Below are positions 23,839 through 32,866 of a DNA stretch of 64,000 nt, in pieces; positions within the stretch are counted from its first letter, which is position 1; each line of letters starts with the position of its first letter. The notes under the pieces are model-generated. The model did no database searches and was not told the origin of the DNA. It was given only the letters and a program-made list of their open reading frames with translations. The position numbers were made by a program, and so were the translations under genes. The stretch comes from Streptomyces sp. RB17 (GTDB lineage: Bacteria; Actinomycetota; Actinomycetes; Streptomycetales; Streptomycetaceae): assembly GCF_009604455.1 (NCBI RefSeq), contig NZ_WEGL01000007.1:372001-436000 (forward strand), read 5' to 3'.

Positions 23839-24999
23839 TCAGTACGACTTGGGCAGGCCCAGGGTCTGGTGAGACACGTAGTTGAGAATCATCTCCCGGC
23901 TCACCGGGGCAATACGAGCCACGCGTGCGGCCGTTATCAGCGAGGCGAGGCCGAACTCGCGCGTGAGCCCGTTGCCGCCGAGGGTGTGCACGGCCTGGTC
24001 GACGGCTTTCACGCAGGCCTCCCCGGCCGCGTACTTGGCCATGTTGGCGGCCTCGCCCGCGCCGATGTCGTCGCCGGCGTCGTAGAGGTGCGCCGCCTTC
24101 TGCATCATCAGCCGGGCCAGTTCCAGGTCGATGTGCGCCTGCGCCAGCGGGTGGGCGATGGCCTGGTGGGCGCCGATCGGGGACTTCCAGACCGTACGGT
24201 CGCGGGCGTACTCGACGGCCTTGGCGAGGGCGTAGCGGCCCATCCCGACGGCGAACGCGGCGGTCATGATCCGCTCGGGGTTCAGCCCGGCGAACAACTG
24301 GAGCAGACCGGCGTCCTCGTCGCCCACGAGCGCGTCGGCGGACAGCCGCACGTCGTCCAGGACAAGCTCGAACTGCTTCTCGGCGGCGCCCAGTTCCATG
24401 TCGATCGGGCGCTTCTGGAAGCCCTCGGCGTCCGTCGGGACGATGAACAGGCAGGGCTTGAGGCGCCCGGTGCGGGCGTCTTCGGTACGGCCGACGATCA
24501 GGACGGCGTCCGCCATGTCGACACCGGAGATGAAGACTTTCCGGCCGGTGAGGAGCCAGTCGGCGCCGTCGCGGCGGGCAGTGGTGGTGATCCGGTGGGA
24601 GTTCGAGCCGGCATCGGGTTCGGTGATGCCGAAGGCCATGAGGCGGGTGCCGTCGGCGATTCCGGGGAGCCATGTCTGTTTCTGGGCCTCGGTGCCGAAG
24701 CGGGAGATCACGGTGCCGCAGATGGCCGGGGAGACCACCAGCATGAGCAGCGGGGAGCCCGCGGCGCCCAGCTCTTCGAGGACGATGGAGAGTTCGGCTA
24801 TGCCGCCGCCTCCGCCTCCGTACTCCTCGGGGAGGTTGACGCCGAGGTAGCCGAGTTTGCCGGCCTCGGCCCAGAGTTCGGTGGGCGGCTTCCCGGCGGC
24901 TACCGCCTGTACGAGGTAGTCGCGGCCGTAGCGCTTGCCGAGGGCCGCTACCGCCGAGCGGAGGGCTTTGTGCTCTTCGGTTTCGATGACGGGAGACAT
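23839..24999 (-). CDS. Acyl-CoA dehydrogenase
   Basis: 386 residues, ATG 24999 with AGGAG at 4-5 nt. FAD-dependent acyl-CoA dehydrogenase features: GVNLPEEYGGGGGGIAELSI, TEPDAGSNSHRITTTARRDG, KVFISGVDMADAVLIVGRT, GRYALAKAVEYARDRTVW, and a C-terminal CVKAVDQAVHTLGGNGLTRE with the FAD-binding loop. It introduces an alpha-beta double bond into the acyl-CoA. It is followed 22 bp later by the ligase gene and preceded by the biotin carboxylase gene, consistent with the order dehydrogenation, carboxylation, hydration. Confidence 0.93.
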   Translation of the reverse strand: MSPVIETEEHKALRSAVAALGKRYGRDYLVQAVAAGKPPTELWAEAGKLGYLGVNLPEEYGGGGGGIAELSIVLEELGAAGSPLLMLVVSPAICGTVISRFGTEAQKQTWLPGIADGTRLMAFGITEPDAGSNSHRITTTARRDGADWLLTGRKVFISGVDMADAVLIVGRTEDARTGRLKPCLFIVPTDAEGFQKRPIDMELGAAEKQFELVLDDVRLSADALVGDEDAGLLQLFAGLNPERIMTAAFAVGMGRYALAKAVEYARDRTVWKSPIGAHQAIAHPLAQAHIDLELARLMMQKAAHLYDAGDDIGAGEAANMAKYAAGEACVKAVDQAVHTLGGNGLTREFGLASLITAARVARIAPVSREMILNYVSHQTLGLPKSY

Positions 25000-25006
25000 G
25001 AGGCTC

Positions 25007-26881
25007 CTAAGAAGAGGTTTCCTGCACGACGGCGAGCAACATTCCTGGTTCCACCTGCTGGCCGGTCTTCGCATGCAGCGCGGTCAGCGTTCCTGTGACC
25101 GGCGCCGAGATCTGGTGCTGCATCTTCATCGCCTCCAGCCAGATGAGTCCCTGACCGGCCTGAACCGTTGCCCCGTCCGTCAGGCCCTCGGCGATCCGTA
25201 CGACCGTGCCCGGCATCGGGGCGAGGAGGGAGCCGGGGGCGAGCAGGGTGGTGGGGTCGGGGAAGCGGGGCAGGGCGGTGAGGCGGGTGGCGCCCACGTA
25301 CACCTCCTCGCCGTAGCGGGCGATCGTGAACCTCCGCTCCACGCCGTCCACTTCGAGTACGACCAGACGCTCCCCGGCGTGCACGACCCGCACCCCGTCC
25401 GCCGCCAGCCCCTCCCGGGTGTGCCGGTAGTGGACCTCGTGCTCCTCCCCCGCCAGCTCGTACCGCTTGACCTGCGGCTGCGAGGGCAGGTTGCGCCAGC
25501 CGCCGAAGCGGGAGCGACCGTGGGCGTCGGCGAGTGCAGCGGCCAGGGGGGCGTACGGGTCGGGCGTGGGCTCGGTCAGTGCGGCGAGGTGGCGGTCGTA
25601 GAAGCCCGTGTCCATGCGGGCCGCCGCGAACTCCTCGTGCCGCAGGGAGCGGACCAGCAGCTCCCGGTTGGTGACCGGGCCGTGGATCTCCGCGCGCTCC
25701 AGTGCGCCGGCGAGCCGGCGGATCGCCTCCGCGCGGGTCGGTGCGTGGGCGACGGCCTTGGCGATCATCGCGTCGTAGTGGACGCCGATGGTGTCGCCGT
25801 CGGTGTAACCGGTGTCCAGGCGGACGCCGGCCGGTACGGCGAGGTGGTGCAGGGTGCCGGTCTGCGGGGCCCAGGCGTGGGCGGGGTCCTCGGCGTACAG
25901 GCGGGCCTCGACGGCGTGGCCACGCGCGCGTGGCGGCTCTTTTGCGAGGGCCCCGCCCTCCGCGATGCGGAGCTGTTCGGCGACCAGGTCGATGCCGAAC
26001 AGCTCCTCGGTCACGGGGTGTTCGACCTGGAGGCGGGTGTTCATCTCCAGGAAGTGGGCGCGGCCGTCGGCGACGAGGAACTCGACGGTGCCGGCGCCGA
26101 CGTAGGCGACGGCGCACGCGGCCTGCACGGCCAGCGCGTACAGGTCCTGCGTGAGCTGCTGGGAGAGGCCGGGCGCCGGGGCCTCCTCGATGACCTTCTG
26201 GTGGCGGCGCTGCAGGGAGCAGTCGCGGGTGCCGAGGGTCCAGACGGTGCCGTGGGTGTCGGCGAGGATCTGCACCTCGACGTGGCGGCCGTGCTCCAGG
26301 TAGGGCTCGATGAACACCTCGCCGTCGCCGAAGGCGCTCGCTGCCTCGGCGCGCGCGTCTTCCAGCGCGGCGCTCAGCTCCTCCGGACGGCGCACGATCC
26401 GCATCCCGCGCCCCCCGCCGCCGGCGGCCGCCTTCACCAGCACCGGCAGATCGGCCTCGGTGACGTCGGTCTCGGCGAGGGACGCGATCCCCATCAGCTC
26501 CTTCGCGCGGGTCTTGGACGCCATCGCCTCGATGGCCTCGGGCGGCGGGCCGATCCAGATCAGGCCGGCGTCGAGGACGGCCCGCGCGAAGTCGGGGTTC
26601 TCGGAGAGGAAGCCGTAACCGGGGTGCACGGCGTCCGCGCCCGCGGCGAGGGCCGCCTTCACGATCAGGTCGCCGCGCAGATACGTCTCGGCGGGCGCCG
26701 CGCCCGGCAGCCGTACCGACGTGTCGGCCACGCGCGCGTGGAGCGCGTTCTCGTCGGCGTCCGAGTGCACGGCGACCGTCCGGATTCCCCCCTCACGGCA
26801 GGTACGGAAGATCCGGCAGGCGATCTCGCCCCGGTTGGCGACGAGCAGTGTCGAAATCACGGAGTCCCTCATATCCGTCAT
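25007..26881 (-). CDS. Acyl-CoA carboxylase alpha subunit (biotin carboxylase plus biotin carrier)
   Basis: About 624 residues. It starts with ISTLLVANRGEIACRIFRTC and has the ATP-grasp core (PVLVKAAAGGGGRGMRIVRR; FIEPYLEHGRHVEVQILADT; FLEMNTRLQVEHPVTEELFG). A C-terminal biotinyl domain carries the biotinylated lysine in LIWLEAMKMQHQISAP. It carboxylates its biotin with bicarbonate and ATP and passes CO2 to the carboxyltransferase encoded just upstream. Start uncertain: ATG 26881, ATG 26872 or GTG 26890 (GTGA overlap with the previous stop). Methylcrotonyl- or geranyl-CoA carboxylase-like by context. Confidence 0.93.
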   Translation of the reverse strand: MTDMRDSVISTLLVANRGEIACRIFRTCREGGIRTVAVHSDADENALHARVADTSVRLPGAAPAETYLRGDLIVKAALAAGADAVHPGYGFLSENPDFARAVLDAGLIWIGPPPEAIEAMASKTRAKELMGIASLAETDVTEADLPVLVKAAAGGGGRGMRIVRRPEELSAALEDARAEAASAFGDGEVFIEPYLEHGRHVEVQILADTHGTVWTLGTRDCSLQRRHQKVIEEAPAPGLSQQLTQDLYALAVQAACAVAYVGAGTVEFLVADGRAHFLEMNTRLQVEHPVTEELFGIDLVAEQLRIAEGGALAKEPPRARGHAVEARLYAEDPAHAWAPQTGTLHHLAVPAGVRLDTGYTDGDTIGVHYDAMIAKAVAHAPTRAEAIRRLAGALERAEIHGPVTNRELLVRSLRHEEFAAARMDTGFYDRHLAALTEPTPDPYAPLAAALADAHGRSRFGGWRNLPSQPQVKRYELAGEEHEVHYRHTREGLAADGVRVVHAGERLVVLEVDGVERRFTIARYGEEVYVGATRLTALPRFPDPTTLLAPGSLLAPMPGTVVRIAEGLTDGATVQAGQGLIWLEAMKMQHQISAPVTGTLTALHAKTGQQVEPGMLLAVVQETSS

Positions 26882-26886
26882 GACCG

Positions 26887-28494
26887 TCACATCCGGAAGA
26901 CGCCGAAGCCGCCGCGCGCGCCCTCGTAGGGAGCGGTGTGGAGGGCGGACAGGCACAGGCCGAGGACGGTGCGGGTGTCGCGCGGGTCGATGACGCCGTC
27001 GTCGTACAGCCGCCCGGACAGGAACATCGGCAGCGACTCGGACTCGATCTGCTGCTCCACCATGGCGCGCAGGGCGGCGTCCGCGTCCGCGGCCTTTTCG
27101 TCGTATGGCTGTCCCTTCGCCGCCGCCGACTGCCGGGCGACGATCGACAGCACGCCGGCGAGCTGCTGCGGGCCCATGACGGCGGACTTGGCGCTGGGCC
27201 AGGCGAACAGGAAGCGGGGGTCGTAGGCACGCCCGCACATGCCGTAGTGGCCGGCGCCGTACGACGCCCCCATGAGCACCGACAGGTGCGGGACCCGGCT
27301 GTTGCTGACCGCGTTGATCATCATCGAGCCGTGCTTGATGATCCCGCCCTGCTCGTACTCCTTGCCCACCATGTAGCCGGTGGTGTTGTGCAGGAAGAGC
27401 AGCGGGATGTCGCGCTGGTTGGCGAGCTGGATGAACTGGGCGGCCTTCTGGGACTCGGCGCTGAAGAGCACCCCCTGGGCATTGGCCAGCACCCCCACCG
27501 GATATCCGTGCAGCGCCGCCCAGCCGGTCACCAGGCTGGTCCCGTACAGCGGTTTGAACTCGTCGAAGTCGGAGGCGTCGACGATCCGGGCGATGACCGC
27601 GCGCGGGTCGAAGGGGGTCTTGAGGTCGCCGGGGACGATGCCCAGGAGCTCCTCCGGGTCGTACTTGGGCGGGGCCGCCGGGCCGGGGTCCGGGTGGGCC
27701 TTGCGGTGGTTGAGGCGGGCCACCACCCGGCGGGCCTGCCGCAGGGCGTCCGGCTCGTCCACGGCGAAGTAGTCCGCGAGGCCCGACACGCGCGCGTGCA
27801 TCTCGGCGCCGCCCAGGGACTCGTCGTCACTCTCCTCGCCGGTGGCCATCTTCACCAGCGGCGGCCCGCCGAGGAAGACCTTCGCCCGCTCCTTGACCAT
27901 GATCACGTGGTCGGACATGCCGGGGATGTAGGCCCCGCCGGCGGTGGAGTTGCCGAAGACGACGGCGACGGTCGGGATCCCGGCGGCGGAGAGGCGGGTG
28001 AGGTCGCGGAAGATGGCGCCGCCCGGGATGAAGATCTCCTTCTGGGACGGCAGGTCCGCGCCCCCGGACTCCACCAGGGAGATGCAGGGCAGCCGGTTGG
28101 TGAGGGCGATGTCGTTCGCCCGCAGGGCCTTCTTCAGGCTCCACGGGTTGCTCGCGCCGCCGCGCACGGTCGGGTCGTTCGCGGTGATCAGGCACTCCAC
28201 GCCCTCGACCACACCGATACCGGTGACGAGCGAGGCGCCGACCGTGTAGTCGCTCCCCCAGGCGGCGAGCGGGGACAGCTCCAGGAAGGGCGTGTCGGGG
28301 TCGAGGAGCAGCTCGATGCGCTCGCGGGCCGGCAACTTGCCGCGGTCGCGGTGCCTTTGCACGTACTTCTCGCCGCCGCCCGCGAGCGCCTTGGCGTGCT
28401 CGGCGTCGAGTTCGGCGAGCTTGGCGAGCATGGCCTCGCGGTTGGCCCGGTGGTCGGGGCCGGCCGGGTCCAGAGCCGAGGTCAGGATGGTCAC
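26887..28494 (-). CDS. Acyl-CoA carboxylase beta subunit (carboxyltransferase)
   Basis: 535 residues; GTG 28494 overlaps the preceding stop (GTGA). Crotonase-type carboxyltransferase motifs: LTANDPTVRGGASNPWSLKK-type region, RLPCISLVESGGADLPSQKE, VVFGNSTAGGAYIPGMSDHV, LFLHNTTGYMVGKEYEQGGI and VLMGASYGAGHYGMCGRAYD. The sequence style is that of methylcrotonyl-CoA and geranyl-CoA carboxylase beta subunits rather than propionyl-CoA carboxylase. With the biotin subunit it would carboxylate a branched alpha,beta-unsaturated acyl-CoA at the gamma-methyl carbon. Confidence 0.93.
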   Translation of the reverse strand: MTILTSALDPAGPDHRANREAMLAKLAELDAEHAKALAGGGEKYVQRHRDRGKLPARERIELLLDPDTPFLELSPLAAWGSDYTVGASLVTGIGVVEGVECLITANDPTVRGGASNPWSLKKALRANDIALTNRLPCISLVESGGADLPSQKEIFIPGGAIFRDLTRLSAAGIPTVAVVFGNSTAGGAYIPGMSDHVIMVKERAKVFLGGPPLVKMATGEESDDESLGGAEMHARVSGLADYFAVDEPDALRQARRVVARLNHRKAHPDPGPAAPPKYDPEELLGIVPGDLKTPFDPRAVIARIVDASDFDEFKPLYGTSLVTGWAALHGYPVGVLANAQGVLFSAESQKAAQFIQLANQRDIPLLFLHNTTGYMVGKEYEQGGIIKHGSMMINAVSNSRVPHLSVLMGASYGAGHYGMCGRAYDPRFLFAWPSAKSAVMGPQQLAGVLSIVARQSAAAKGQPYDEKAADADAALRAMVEQQIESESLPMFLSGRLYDDGVIDPRDTRTVLGLCLSALHTAPYEGARGGFGVFRM

Positions 28495-30167
28495 AGCAAG
28501 GCCTCCGGGATGTCCAGGTGGCGGGAGCGCAGCCATTCGCCGAGGGCCTTGGCCTGCGGGTCGAAGCGGGCCTGGGCGGCGACGCCCGCGCCGAGGATGC
28601 CCTCGACGACGAAGTTGACCGCGCGGAGGTTCGGCAGCAGGTGCCGGGTGACGGGGAGGTCCCGGCTCTCCGGAATCAGCTGCCGGAACCTTTCGGCGGT
28701 CAGCTCGTGCGCGAGCCACCGCCAGGCCTCGTCGGTACGGGCCCAGACACCGACGTTGGCGTTCCCGCCCTTGTCCCCGCTGCGGGCCCCGGCGACCAGG
28801 CCGAGGGGTGCGCGGCGGGTCGGCCCGGGCGGCAGGGGCTCCGGGAGGTCCGGGTCCGGTACGGCCTCCAGGGGCCGCGTCTCCTGGGGCGGCGCCACAG
28901 CGATGCGGCGCCCGTCATGGAGTACGGCCCTATGGTCTACGGCGCCATGGGGGACGTACACATCCTCGAAGACCCCATAAGGCGAGCCCTTCCCCGGTGG
29001 TGAGAGCACATGGAAGCCCGGGTAGCTGCCCAGCGCCAGCTCCACGGCGGCCCCGCTCAGTGCCCGCCCGACGACCCGCTCGTCCGCGTCCCGTACGACG
29101 AGCCGCAGCAGGGCGCTCGCGGTCTCCTCGGTGCCGGCGTCGGCCCGGTCGGTGCGCACCAGCTCCCAACGCGCCTCGGAGGGCGGCGACTTGGCGAGCG
29201 CGTCGGTGAGCTGCGCCTGCACCAGCCCGGCCTTGGCCTCGATGTCGAGTCCGGTGAGGACGAAGACGACCTCGTTGCGGAAGCCCCCGAGCCGGTTGAG
29301 CCCGACCTTCAGGCTCGGCGGCGGCGCCTCGCCCCGCACACCCTCGATCCGCACCCGGTCCGGCCCGTCCTGGCTCAGCCGTACGGTGTCCAGCCGGGCG
29401 GTGACATCGGGCCCGGCGTACCGGCCGCCACCGGTCTCGTACAGCAGCTGGGCCGTGACCGTACCGACGTCGACGAACCCGCCGGTGCCGGGGTGCTTGG
29501 TGACGACGCTGCTGCCGTCGGCGTGGATCTCGGCGAGCGGGAAGCCGGGCCGGCGTACGTCCCCCTCCCGGAAGAACGCGTAGTTCCCGCCGGTGGCCTG
29601 CGTCCCGCACTCCAGCACATGCCCGGCGACGACGGCGCCCGCGAGCCGGTCGTGATCGGTGGGACCCCAGCCGAAACGGGCGGCGGCGGGCCCGGTGACG
29701 AGGGCCGCGTCGGTCACGCGCCCGGTGACGACGATGTCCGCGCCCGCCCGAAGACACTCGGCGATCCCGAAGCCGCCGAGGTAGGCGTGGGCGGCGAGGG
29801 TGCCGGGGTGGGAGGCGGTGAGGTCGTCGCCCTCGACGTGCGCGACGCGGACCGGAATGCCGAGCCGGTCGGCCAGCTCCCGTACGGCGGAGGCCAGTCC
29901 GGCCGAGTTGAGCCCCCCGGCGTTGGTGACGATCTTCACCCCCCGCTCGTGGGCGAGGCCGAGGCAGTCCTCCAGCTGACGCAGGAGGGTGCGGGCGTAA
30001 CCGGCGCCGGGGTCCTTCAGCCGGTCGCGGGCGAGGATCAGCATGGTGAGCTCGGCGAGGTAGTCGCCGGTGAGGATGTCGACCTCGCCGCCGGTGAGCA
30101 TCTCGCGCAGGGCGTCGGATCGGTCGCCGTAGAAGCCGGAGAAGTTGCCGATCCGCAGCACCGTCAT
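28491..30167 (-). CDS. AtuA-family (DUF1446) acyclic terpene utilisation-like protein
   Basis: 558 residues; ATG 30167 overlaps the previous stop (ATGA). The N-terminal ~380 residues are the DUF1446/AtuA domain (LRIGNFSGFYGDRSDALREM; GVKIVTNAGGLNSAGLASAV; VVAGHVLECGTQATGGNYAF). The C-terminal ~120 residues (LGLVAGARSGDKGGNANVGV onward) form the small domain normally found fused to or beside AtuA. AtuA is needed for citronellol/geraniol breakdown in Pseudomonas, but its reaction is not established. Together with the carboxylase pair it points to an Atu/Liu-type pathway. Confidence 0.9.
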   Translation of the reverse strand: MTVLRIGNFSGFYGDRSDALREMLTGGEVDILTGDYLAELTMLILARDRLKDPGAGYARTLLRQLEDCLGLAHERGVKIVTNAGGLNSAGLASAVRELADRLGIPVRVAHVEGDDLTASHPGTLAAHAYLGGFGIAECLRAGADIVVTGRVTDAALVTGPAAARFGWGPTDHDRLAGAVVAGHVLECGTQATGGNYAFFREGDVRRPGFPLAEIHADGSSVVTKHPGTGGFVDVGTVTAQLLYETGGGRYAGPDVTARLDTVRLSQDGPDRVRIEGVRGEAPPPSLKVGLNRLGGFRNEVVFVLTGLDIEAKAGLVQAQLTDALAKSPPSEARWELVRTDRADAGTEETASALLRLVVRDADERVVGRALSGAAVELALGSYPGFHVLSPPGKGSPYGVFEDVYVPHGAVDHRAVLHDGRRIAVAPPQETRPLEAVPDPDLPEPLPPGPTRRAPLGLVAGARSGDKGGNANVGVWARTDEAWRWLAHELTAERFRQLIPESRDLPVTRHLLPNLRAVNFVVEGILGAGVAAQARFDPQAKALGEWLRSRHLDIPEALL

Positions 30168-30958
30168 GCCGGGGCCCCCTTCGGCGGGCGACCGCCGCCG
30201 GGCGGGCCCGCGAAGGCCTGGGCGATGTCCAGCCAGCGGTCGGCGTCCGGACCGACGGCGGTCAGGGCGAGGTCGGAGCGGTGGGCGCGCTGGGTGACGA
30301 GGAGGCAGAAGTCGAGGGCGGGGCCGGTGACGCGCTGCGGGGCGTTCTCGGGGCCGTACGCCCACACCTCGCCTGACACTGAGGTGAGTTCCACGCGGAA
30401 CTCTTCGGCGGGCGGGGTGATCTGGTGGACGGTGTGGGCGAAGTCCCGGGTGCGGACCCCGAGTCGGACCACATGCCTGAGCCGGTCGGTGGGGGGCCGG
30501 ACCACACCCAGGGCGTCGGCGATGTCCAGGCCGTGGGCCCAGGTCTCCATGAGGCGGGCGGTGGCCATGGAGGCGGCCGACATGGGCGGGCCGTACCAGG
30601 GGAAACGGGCGCCGGGCGGTGCGGCGCGCAGCGCCCGCTCGAGGGCCTCGCGCCCGGTGCGCCAGGTCCGCAGCAACTCGGCGGGTGCGAGCCGGGCGCC
30701 TTCCTCGGCGCCCTCGTCCACGAAGGAGCCGGGGGCGGCGAGCGCCTTCTCGACCAGTGCGCGGAAGGCGTCCGCGTCGGTGACGGCGAGCAGCGCCGAC
30801 CGGTCGGTCCAGGCGAGGTGGGCGATCTGGTGGGCGACGGTCCAGCCGGGAGCGGGGCTGGGCAGCACCCACCGGTCGGGCGCCAACTCGGCCACCAGTC
30901 GGTCCAGTTCGTCGCTCTCGGCACGCAGGTCGTCGATGACGGGCGTCGGGTCGGCCAT
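30164..30958 (-). CDS. MDMPI-like metal-binding protein (TIGR03084-type)
   Basis: 264 residues, first gene of the operon. The DinB/mycothiol-dependent maleylpyruvate isomerase fold is indicated by GWTVAHQIAHLAWTDRSALL (with the first metal-binding His) and MATARLMETWAHGLDIADAL (with E and H ligands), plus a C-terminal SCP-like part (GEVWAYGPENAPQRVTGPAL). Proteins of this kind may use mycothiol as cofactor. It is coupled to the AtuA-like gene by a 4-bp overlap and commonly accompanies it in actinobacteria. Reaction unknown. Confidence 0.8.
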   Translation of the reverse strand: MADPTPVIDDLRAESDELDRLVAELAPDRWVLPSPAPGWTVAHQIAHLAWTDRSALLAVTDADAFRALVEKALAAPGSFVDEGAEEGARLAPAELLRTWRTGREALERALRAAPPGARFPWYGPPMSAASMATARLMETWAHGLDIADALGVVRPPTDRLRHVVRLGVRTRDFAHTVHQITPPAEEFRVELTSVSGEVWAYGPENAPQRVTGPALDFCLLVTQRAHRSDLALTAVGPDADRWLDIAQAFAGPPGGGRPPKGAPA

Positions 30959-30990
30959 GGGGGGAGCATGGCAGTGGCCATAGAAACAAT

Positions 30991-31002
30991 CAAGCGTGCT
31001 TG
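30991..31002. promoter_or_regulatory. Palindromic operator at the operon promoter
   Basis: CAAGCGTGCTTG is a perfect 5+5 inverted repeat with a 2-bp centre, 33 bp upstream of the first operon gene, in an unusually AT-rich stretch (tagaaacaat before it). It is the form of site bound by TetR-family acyl-CoA-responsive regulators. The TetR gene at the operon end (20850) is the natural candidate. Confidence 0.55.
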
Positions 31003-31091
31003 CATGAATTTGCCGGACGAGTTTCCGAGGGTCGCTCCCTCACGCCGATGCCCGGTGCCGCCTCCGCATGCCGACGTCCGGTGCCGCCCCC

Positions 31092-32810
31092 TCACACCGC
31101 TTCCACCGGCGGATACACCGGCTCCCAGCGCGCCGCGCGCACCGCCGCCTCGATGCCGTCGCCGGCCAGGCCGGCCCGGGCGACACCGTCCGCCATCGCC
31201 GCACGGACCACGGACACGGCGACCTCTTCCGACGTGCCGCGCAGGTCGCGGATGGGCGGGAGCACCGGCGCGTTCAGCCGGGCCACGTCGGCGTCACCGG
31301 TCCGGCGTGCCACCGCGTCCGCCGCCGCGCGGAGCATGCGGTCGGTGACGCGGGACGCGCGTGCGACGATCACGCCGAGGCCCAGACCGGGGAAGACCAG
31401 GGCGTTGTTGGCCTGGCCGATCTCGTACGTCGTCCCGTCCCGCTCGACCGGCGCGAACGGGCTGCCCGTGGCCACCAGTGCCCTGCCGTCCGTCCAGTCG
31501 AGCAGGTCGGCGGGGGTGGCCTCGGCAAGGTGGGTGGGGTTCGACATGGGCAGGATGATGGGCCGCTCGGTGTGCCCGGCCATCTCCCGGACGATCGCCT
31601 CCGTGAAGGCGCCGCGCTGGCCGGAGGTGCCGATCAGGATGGTCGGACGGATCCTGTGGACCACCTCGTCGAGGGGGATGCCGGGCAGGCTGTCGTCGCG
31701 CCGCCAGCCGTCGACCTCGCCGGCGGGGCGGGCGTAGGGCTGCTGGAAGTCGCGGAGTTTGTCGCCCTGGTCGTCGGTGAGCAGCCCGTACCGGTCCACA
31801 CACCAGAAACGGGCGGTGGCCTGCTCGGTGGTGAGGCCTTCGGCGACCAGGGCGTCCCGCAGCTGGTCGGCGACGCCGATACCGGCCGTACCGGCGCCGA
31901 ACACCACGAACCGGTGCTCGGGCAGAGGCACCCCGGCGGCGCGTGCTCCGGACAGCACGGCGGCGAGGTTCACGGCACCCGTGCCCTGGATGTCGTCGTT
32001 GAAGGTGCAGACCCGGTTCCGGTAACGGTTGAGGATCCGGCGGGCGTTGGCGGTGCCGAAGTCCTCCCAGTGCAGCAGGGCGTTGGGGAAGAGTCTGCTC
32101 GCGGTGCCGACGTAGGCGTCGATGAAGGCGTCGTAGGTGTCGCGGTCGGCGCGGGGGTGGCGGTTGCCGAGGTAGAGGGGGTTGTCGAGGAGTTCCTTGC
32201 GGTTGGTGCCGACGTCGAGCATGACCGGCAGGGTGCGGCGCGGGTCGATGCCGGCGGCGGCCGTGTAGACGGCGAGCTTGCCGACCGCGATGTCGATGCC
32301 GCCCACGCCCCAGTCGCCGATGCCGAGGATGCCCTCGCCGTCGGTGGCCACGATCAGATCGACGTCGTCGGCGCCGAGACCGCTCGCGCGCAGGGAGCGC
32401 TCGATGTCGTCGGGGGCGTCCACGGAGAGGTAGATGCCACGCGGGCGGCGGTACTCGTAGCTGTAGCGCTCGATGGCCGTGCCCACGGTGGGGGTGTACA
32501 CGATGGGCAGCATCTCTTCGAGGTGGTCGCCGACGAGCCGGTAGAACAGGGTCTCGTTGCGGTCGTGCAGGTGGGTCAGGTTGACGTTCTTGGCCAGGTC
32601 GTTCGGCTGCTCCCGGTACTGGGCGTAGGCGCGTTCGGCCTGCTCGTCCTGGGTGAGCACGTGGGGCGGGACCAGGCCGACGAGGTCCAGGGCCCGGCGT
32701 TCGGCCTCGGTGAACGCCGTCCCGCGGTTGATCCGGGGGTCGGCGAGCACGGCACGGCCACGGGCGGTGATCTTCAGTGGGCGGGGAGCGGAGTCGCTGT
32801 TGCCGGTCAC
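31092..32810 (-). CDS. NAD-dependent malic enzyme (MaeA/SfcA type)
   Basis: ~572 residues, the long malic enzyme form that decarboxylates malate to pyruvate. N-terminal domain: LPIVYTPTVGTAIERYSYEY and RPRGIYLSVDAPDDIERSLR. The malate and metal region is DLIVATDGEGILGIGDWG, the catalytic-lysine region KLAVYTAAAGIDPRRTLPVM and the dinucleotide fold FVVFGAGTAGIGVADQLRDA. The C-terminal NPTHLAEATPADLL is standard. GTG 32810 is chosen; GTG 32819 is also possible. It feeds pyruvate and reducing power. Monocistronic in appearance. Confidence 0.93.
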   Translation of the reverse strand: MTGNSDSAPRPLKITARGRAVLADPRINRGTAFTEAERRALDLVGLVPPHVLTQDEQAERAYAQYREQPNDLAKNVNLTHLHDRNETLFYRLVGDHLEEMLPIVYTPTVGTAIERYSYEYRRPRGIYLSVDAPDDIERSLRASGLGADDVDLIVATDGEGILGIGDWGVGGIDIAVGKLAVYTAAAGIDPRRTLPVMLDVGTNRKELLDNPLYLGNRHPRADRDTYDAFIDAYVGTASRLFPNALLHWEDFGTANARRILNRYRNRVCTFNDDIQGTGAVNLAAVLSGARAAGVPLPEHRFVVFGAGTAGIGVADQLRDALVAEGLTTEQATARFWCVDRYGLLTDDQGDKLRDFQQPYARPAGEVDGWRRDDSLPGIPLDEVVHRIRPTILIGTSGQRGAFTEAIVREMAGHTERPIILPMSNPTHLAEATPADLLDWTDGRALVATGSPFAPVERDGTTYEIGQANNALVFPGLGLGVIVARASRVTDRMLRAAADAVARRTGDADVARLNAPVLPPIRDLRGTSEEVAVSVVRAAMADGVARAGLAGDGIEAAVRAARWEPVYPPVEAV

Positions 32811-32866
32811 CTTGACCACTTTCCCACAAACCCCGATCCGTCGCGCACTCGGACGGCTACTCTCCG

